In this document: positions 58,456 through 64,000 of the stretch, one piece after another | How the letters are laid out: every line of letters starts with the position of its first letter | Position numbering within the stretch: position 1 is the stretch's first letter | Assembly (NCBI GenBank): GCA_022478985.1 | Contig: JAKSZP010007879.1 | Span: 248,001 to 312,000 of the forward strand | Source of the DNA: Massospora cicadina | Taxonomy: Eukaryota; Entomophthoromycota; Entomophthoromycetes; Entomophthorales; Entomophthoraceae | DNA: 64,000 nt | Direction: 5' to 3' | Notes under the pieces: generated by a model | Seen by the model: only the letters and a program-made list of their open reading frames with translations | Database searches by the model: none | Told to the model about the DNA's origin: nothing | Made by a program: the position numbers and the translations under genes

Positions 58456-60363
58456 ATTTATTCAAGGTATGTCGACCAGAGGATGGAAATTACCAAAATC
58501 ACAAAAATTAAAACCTGATCAAAAATGAATGGAAAGATAAAATTAAACTGCAAACCAGGTGGGTAGCAGAAACCGCTAACTCACCATGGCTGAGGGTGGG
58601 GGGTCAGGCAGTTTGTCCTCAGACAAATCTGATGTGGCCATGTCATTTTGGTTGAGAAAACGGACCCAAGCAGAAAGCCAGGGCATTGGGGCATCCGTGT
58701 AGTGGGGGTGAAGGATATTGTAGTATGAGTTCTCAACCTCTTCATCAAGCTGAGCGCGGTATATTGCTTCAACAAATTTCGCGATATGAAATTCAGCTTG
58801 AATGTGGGCTTTGGGGAGTTTGGCAAAATTGGTGATACTATTGTGGGTGAATTTAACAGATGGGTTAACTTATGCTAGTTTAGTGACATGCATGATAGCA
58901 GCTTCAGCATTGTTAAACAACTTTGAGATGTCGCTGCAGGGAGATTTGGGGAAATTGGGGGGGAAGTAGAGTGTGGGCAGCCCTTCATAGAGTTTAGCCA
59001 CTGATTTGGCACTGCTTTGCATAGGTTTGGGCAATGGGGAGAGGCCACCGCAGCTAAGGCGAGCTGGTGGTTGCTTTGGTAGGGGGCAGCATTGGGTAGT
59101 GGAGTAAAACATTTGGGAGGTGGGTTATCATCAAAATCAGGAAGGAAAATTCAGCCTGACCATAATCAAACTGACTGAGAGGTTGACCATTTTGTTCACT
59201 CATGATAACTTTACCTGATTCGTCAATTTTGGCCAGTAGGTCCCATGGATTTTGGTTTACAAGAATAGTGGATGAAGAATTGGGGTGGGTAAGAGTTGAC
59301 TGGGCAACTTGGGAGCAAATGGTGGCCCAATCCTGACTCTGATTGGTGGGGGCAGATTTGGGTGGGTGAATGTGGGTAGTCAATTTGGTGGGGGCTGATT
59401 TTTCACTCTGGCCCATTGAATTAGAATGTTGGGTGAGAGGGGGCAGCAAAACACCCCATTTGGGACCCACTGAATGTGGCTCCAGACCCACATCAGAGGA
59501 ATTGGCTCAGGGGCAGGATTTTTTGGAATGGTTGAGTCCCAAACAGAGGGGAAAAATTTGGTGACCATTATCCACCCAAGCCCAAAAAAGTGCTCAGGCG
59601 CTGCTGCAATATGAGCATGGGGGAATTTGTTGGGCAATGACAGGGTAGTGGGGGATTATGGTGGCAGTGGCGCAAGATGCAGCAAGGCACTCTGCACCAG
59701 AAGGAACAGCGAAGACAAGGTAGGGTTGTGTCCCATAAGCCATAAGCCCTTCCACCAACTGTTCATATAAAAATTTGGGGTGGGAGGTGGGAGGGAAGAT
59801 TCATAAATGACACCACCATTGTGGTGTCTGTTGGAAGGCGAGTTTGGGTGATAGGAATGAGGGTGTTTTTTTATATTAAGGGAGTGGAGGCCACTGCTGC
59901 AGCATCCTCCTCTGTTTGGAAGCCAATATCAAATAGCCTTTAAAAGGTCAGAAATCAATGAAACCAGCCAGTGCAAATGCAGCAGTGGCCACTTCAATTA
60001 TTGCCTTGTTGGCATACGGGAATAAACGCCCATATTTGACACAGAGGCAAAATTGGATGTTGGATCTGAGTAGGATGAGAGAATGGGGGCGAGAGGGGTG
60101 GATGCGCACCAGATGGAGCATTAAGTCCTATGGGGGATAAAATGGTCAGTAGAGTTTGACAGACTGTTTGAGCCTGTCCAAATTTGTTTTCCTGCAGGGC
60201 GGAAAACGCTGGGAGGTGGAGCACTGCTGCCCCACGCTGGAGCAGCAGGTGGTGGATCTGAGGACATTAACTGGAAAATGGATGCGGGCAGATGGCAGTT
60301 GTAAATTAAACTCTTGTTTTTTATAAATTTTCTCAAAAGTGAGTTCAAGCAGAAAAAAAGCTT
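58456..60363 (-). mobile_element. 1.9-kb insertion with 16-bp TSD and unknown coding
   Basis: AACTTCTACTTAACTT occurs at 58440-58455 and 60364-60379, exactly bracketing the segment. Helitron Z holds the uninterrupted site in reverse at about 47275-47300, proving insertion. There are no terminal inverted repeats or LTRs. The minus strand ends CCTTGAATAAAT, like the tail of SINE-2, so target-primed insertion by a LINE is likely. The plus strand also has an A-run at its end (60353-60359), so orientation is not certain. Confidence 0.75.
58578..60348 (-). pseudogene. Unrecognised coding region inside the 1.9-kb insertion
   Basis: Minus-strand coding with shifts. Readable parts: KFLYEQLVEGLMAYGTQPYL (near 59730-59790), a 145-codon piece 59054-59491 (Pro/Thr/Ser/Gln-rich, with DLLAKIDESGKVIMSEQNG), and a C-terminal part from 59112 through SVAKLYEGLPTLYFPPNFPK and, after one TAA near 58868, HIQAEFHIAKFVEAIYRAQL and ending DPPPSAMVS. 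No RT, transposase or zinc finger. Could be an ORF1-like gene of a non-autonomous retroposon or a captured host gene. Confidence 0.5.
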
Positions 60364-60450
60364 AACTTCTACTTAACTTGCCAAAAGTATTTTATTAATT
60401 AGGTGAACCAAATTAGGCATGTTTTTAACCTATCTTGAAAAAAAGAGGTC

Positions 60451-60771
60451 TCAATTTGACCTGAATGTATATTGTTTTTTTCTATGCTTGTTCATGCATA
60501 AGTCTGAAAATACTGGATCAGTTTGGATGATCATCTTCTTCATAAATAGAGGATGCTCCAACTTAGGTCCCATTTTACTTTTGTAAGTATTGTTCAAGTA
60601 TCTGACCATCAATTTAGTAAGTATGTCAAAATGGGCTTGGAAGTGATGGATACTTGTGGGACTAATAAAGCTCCGGATAAACTTTTTGGAATCAGTGAAG
60701 CAACTGCTTCAAAGCACTTTTGATATGTCCTATAGCTGAAGGGTATGTTCAAAATTCAGTCAGTATGAGCT
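60451..60771. other. Spacer without recognised features
   Basis: Moderately AT-rich unique-looking sequence between Helitron Y and the SINE; no frame or repeat recognised. Confidence 0.5.
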
Positions 60772-60788
60772 CATAGCGGGGTGATCTT

Positions 60789-61074
60789 TATTATTTAACT
60801 GAGGCAAGCTGACCAGGGGACAGGCATTACCAAAAGAAAGAAATGACATGAAACCTTAACAGGGTCAACTCCATCAAAGAAAGTTTTTCCACCTCCAGAT
60901 CAGGACTCAAATTTTTCTGGTTACGTCATGGGTAAGATTTTTGTGTTATTAGACCTACTAATTGCCAATAGCTTCCTTTGGCTGGCACCCCAATCGATGT
61001 GCAAAGGGTGGGAATTGAACCCACAACCTTCAGGTTGGTAGCCGTACGCCCTTACCAACTTGCCTTCCACCCCC
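60789..61074 (-). mobile_element. tRNA-derived SINE with 17-bp TSD (SINE-1)
   Basis: Flanked by CATAGCGGGGTGATCTT (60772-60788) and CATAGCGGGATGATCTT (61075-61091), 16 of 17 matching. The minus strand starts with a tRNA-like head: GGCAAGTTGGTAAGGGC (A box), a CGGCTACCAACCTGAAGG anticodon-arm-like run and TGGGTTCAATTCCCACC (B box), then about 200 unrelated bases and an AT tail (CAGTTAAATAATA). Size 286 bp. Confidence 0.85.
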
Positions 61075-61124
61075 CATAGCGGGATGATCTTAAATCATTA
61101 TAAATGCCTATCATTTTTGCATAA

Positions 61125-61400
61125 TTTGACCAATAAACTCATCCAAATTTGATAAAAATGAATTATTTTAGATAGTGATCAACAAATTTATCATAGATTG
61201 ACTAACAAAAAACCAAGTCTGATAAAATAAATTATTGTAGATGGCAATTGGTAAATTCAGCATACTTTGACCAATAATATCATCTAAATCTAATAAAATG
61301 AAGTATTGTAGATGGTGATCAGTAAAGTTAATATAATTTAATGAATAAAATCAACTAAATTTAATGAAATCAATTATTAGCATATTTGATTATAAGATAC
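61125..61400. repeat. Tandem array, period about 71 bp (left half)
   Basis: Units starting TTGACCAATAAA-like at 61125, 61198, 61267 and 61338, each with a TTAGATRGTGATCARYAAA-like middle. AT-rich, 70-80 percent alike by eye. Confidence 0.75.
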
Positions 61401-61585
61401 TATATATAATATATACAATGAGGATTAATTTTATTGAGAAATAGTAAGGGATCAAAAAGGATATATAGAGATAGTAATATTTAATAAAAGTAGGAAAAAG
61501 AGCCACTTTTAAAGATGCACTAATTTTTTGGGGGAAAGAACTGGGGGTAAAGGTTTTTTTGAGAAAACAGAACCTTCTTGAAAAA

Positions 61586-61940
61586 TTTTTTTGAGAAAAA
61601 AAGAAACTCCCTTAAAAAGCTCTAAAAAGTATGAAATAATTGAGAAATTAAGACTCCTCAATAAAATCCTTTTTGAAGTCAGGGCCATATTTTAACTGAC
61701 TTATAATAGGCATTTATAATATCTATACTCAGCACTGTATATTCTAAGTTGCTTATAGTTTACATTTGGACCCAAACCAACCATAAGATAAAAATTTTAT
61801 TTGTAAGCAAAACTTTTTATAAGTCAGGTTGGAAGATGGCGCTGACTTTAAAAAGAGTTTTATTGAGGAGGCATAATTTCTCAATTATTTCATACTTTTT
61901 AGAGCTTTTTTAAAGGAGGTTCTTTTTTTCTCAAAGTTTT
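61586..61940. mobile_element. Fold-back (long inverted repeat) element
   Basis: The left arm (61586-61712) and right arm (61812-61940) are inverted copies: AAAGTATGAAATAATTGAG, CTCCTCAATAAAA and CTGACTTATAA recur as reverse complements in the right order. Arms of about 130 bp and a loop of about 100 bp. No coding. Likely a MITE-like or fold-back transposon, or a hairpin RNA source; exact termini and target duplication were not fixed. Confidence 0.75.
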
Positions 61941-62149
61941 ATTTCATATTTATTCTCACTTCCTGGCATTTGAAAATTTGTCAATCACATTTGGGCCCCA
62001 TAAAAAACTCAACTGAATCATTCTGGGTGACAAACATGTTAAATGTATATATTTTAACCAAGCTAGTTTTGAAATGTATATGTCTTATGACTGGGGATGA
62101 GTTCAAAATTGAGGTATGAAATGATGTCATAGCATGATGAGTCTAGAGT

Positions 62150-62345
62150 ACTATAGATGGTTATTAGTAAGTTTAGTATGCAATAATCAAACAATTAAAT
62201 CAGTTAAAAAAGTTAAAATTAAGTTGTGTCAATGGCTATAAATAATTTTAGTATAATATTGGACCAATCAAAATCAGTCAAATAGATAAAAATAAGTATT
62301 GTATATGTCATTATTAATTTTGGCATATTGTTGGGCCAATCAAAG
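62150..62345. repeat. Tandem array, period about 71 bp (right half)
   Basis: Units at about 62185, 62261 and 62332 (TTGGACCAATCAAA, TTGGGCCAATCAAA) resemble the units at 61125-61400. The fold-back element and its flanks (61400-62150) therefore lie inside one older array. Confidence 0.65.
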
Positions 62346-62966
62346 CAAAGAAACAACCATCAACCTCTTACTAGATATTAAGCTTATTGAAAAAAATATC
62401 AAACTACTTGGCCAAATTGTTGTATCAATACCAATTACAGTCCTATATACCATTTTTACATCTTACATTACTTTTATATGAATTTCTATGAGCAAAAATT
62501 AAGGGAACCCTCCTGTGTTGGTTCTCCTTATTCAAAAATCTTTGCAATAAATTTGGTTATTTTGGTCCATTTGTTTAGGAGGGTTTATGAAACATATATT
62601 TACATATATATACAATAATTTAATTTATAAAATAGTTTCTTAAATTACTTTCATCTTATTTTGGACTGATTTTAGATTACTTTAAATAGAATTTCAAATT
62701 TATCTCTATCAACCTTCTGGTTACTGTTGCTCACAGTTTCAGTATAGGAAAATCCAACTAATAAATTGAGTAATCTAAATATCTCAGTTGTCTCCTTTTA
62801 AATAATTAATGATATAACACGATGATATCACAACATAACAGTAGATAAAATGTTACAGAAAATTTTGAAAGACACCTGGCTAAGACATATATATACTCAT
62901 TAGCTTTTTAATTTAAAACAAAAGTTATACCCTTTTTTGACATGTATATGTCTTTGAGATGGACAC
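62346..62966. other. AT-rich spacer
   Basis: No frame beyond 60 codons, no repeat unit or LTR edge recognised. Confidence 0.5.
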
Positions 62967-63343
62967 TGTTGTGAAGGCTCAGGACTCCTGGTTTAATCAC
63001 AACCCAAGGTTCAAGAAATACTTAAAATTTCTGGATTATTGGTCATTTTGATGGTTGGTGGTCAGCGTTTGCAAGAGGGCAGTCAGCCCAAAATATCTGA
63101 ATTGGCATGGTGGGGATAAATCCTGAGAAATAGCAACAAGGTAATATATTTAGAAAGTATTTTCAATGCTTTATTAAAAACTGTGGGCAGGTTTTTATAT
63201 CTGATCAATTGAAAATTTTCAAAAGGAAAGGAAATTTTGGGGTCTCCTAGGAAAGGCAGATGTTATGAATAAATGAGCTGTAGGGATAAGACAAGGGAGG
63301 GAACATCTGCTGATTTATTGGCAATCTCAGAGGTTTCACAACA
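62967..63343 (-). repeat. 3' LTR of minus-strand element El-9
   Basis: In plus order TGTTGTGAAGGC to GGTTTCACAACA, 377 bp, with TGTTGTGAA/TTTCACAACA inverted ends. On the minus strand it is preceded by a purine tract (AATAGGTGGGG), as expected for a 3' LTR. The partner lies outside the window. Confidence 0.7.
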
Positions 63344-64000
63344 CCCCACCTATTCATTTTTATGCTGACTTTCTAGAATTTGAGGTGGAGTGGTGTGAAA
63401 AGTTTTTACTAAGTTGTCCACAGGGAAATTTTGACCCTGTGGAAGCACTTGGGTGGTTGTTTGAGTTTGGTCAGCAGAAATCTGGTTTTGTAATGGCTGA
63501 ATAAAGTTGAGCTGATTGTTAATTGTGAATTTAAATCATAAGGGATGTGTCAGGGTTGATTTCTGAAAACATAGCAGGAGTGACAGGAGGTAAACGTGAG
63601 ATTTATTTCTTCAGCCATGCCTAGTTGGTTACAGAGGGAGAAGTTAGCAGTGGAGGGTACTTTGGCTCCCCTTGTAAGTCTGGGGGAGCGCCCCCTCCAT
63701 CTGGATTGAGGGGTGTTCCCTTTCCCTTCCAAGAAGGGGACAAGAAGGCTGGAAGCCCCCTCATCTCTCAGGGTGACCTTTCTCATGTGGTAGATGAGCG
63801 GTGATTTACTGCTTACCCTTTGAAGACTCCACCCCAACCCCAATTCTTACATCCAAAGAATTAATATGGTGAATTGGGAAGATCTGTAGCAAGGTGACAA
63901 AGAATTGGCATCCGCATGGGGCAAAGGGGCTGAACACAATTAGTGGTGATGAATCTTTGGTCTCAATAGTCAGCAGTTATATACCATTGGTAAAAAAGCC
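63344..64000 (-). mobile_element. El-9 interior, cut by the window end
   Basis: The minus-strand frame next to the purine tract reads LNFIQPLQNQISADQTQTTT, NFPVDNLVKTFHTTPPQ and ILESQHKNE, then a TAG. Upstream is a 97-codon piece (63550-63843). Gln/Thr-rich; not assignable to gag or pol from what is here. Confidence 0.55.

Larger units (their letters stand above)
58087..60450 (-). mobile_element. Helitron copy Y, interrupted by a 1.9-kb insertion
   Basis: The 3' CTAG end is at 58087-58090. The subterminal hairpin survives only as TTATGCTTTGCTATGA (58097-58112 region), every CpG of the W version changed to TpG or CpA. The body aligns with Helitrons W and Z to 58455 and again from 60364 to about 60440. 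The 5' end was not found. Confidence 0.7.

Overview
This is a fungal, most likely basidiomycete, repeat-dense stretch. The call rests on one host gene with very short GT-AG introns (an AP-3 sigma adaptin), Ty3/gypsy elements whose one preserved Gag start is collagen-like, an APE-type LINE, and widespread C-to-T/G-to-A decay of the repeats. It is clearly eukaryotic. Species cannot be named from the sequence.

Layout. 1-43137 is almost wholly Ty3/gypsy LTR retrotransposons in both orientations, broken by stops and frameshifts: El-1 (1-1955, +, cut by the window edge), El-2 (about 1956-8464, -), El-3 (8465-12862, +), El-4 (12866-33291, +), El-7 (about 33300-37972, +) and El-8 (38704-43137, -, lacking RT and integrase). 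El-4 is the host of a nest: El-5 (16126-22642, -) sits in its gag/protease part and El-6 (25170-31739, +) between its RNase H and integrase, the latter flanked by an exact CCCTC target duplication. At least four elements on both strands share a tRNA-primer-site-like motif beside the 5' LTR.

43138-45377 is AT-rich and empty. 45378-46460 (-) is the single recognisable host gene, a six-exon AP-3 complex sigma subunit. Downstream lie a two-level minisatellite (46703-47030), Helitron relics, a short unrecognised ORF, and a complete non-autonomous Helitron (48175-49633, -) with textbook ends.

49706-57718 (-) is an apparently full-length LINE with an 18-bp target duplication. Its ORF2 has an APE endonuclease and reverse transcriptase. 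Its very long ORF1 carries a 13-residue tryptophan-anchored tandem repeat followed by a CCHC knuckle, which is the most unusual feature here. Two more Helitron copies abut at 58086/58087; one is split by a 1.9-kb insertion of unknown coding sequence with a 16-bp duplication. The right end holds a tRNA-headed SINE, a 71-bp-period array split by a fold-back element, and the 3' end of another minus-strand LTR element (62967-64000).

Nothing suggests an operon or host pathway cluster. Apart from the adaptin, the window is a record of successive insertions, several datable relative to one another by nesting. All domain calls come from reading translations and repeats by eye; no similarity search was run.
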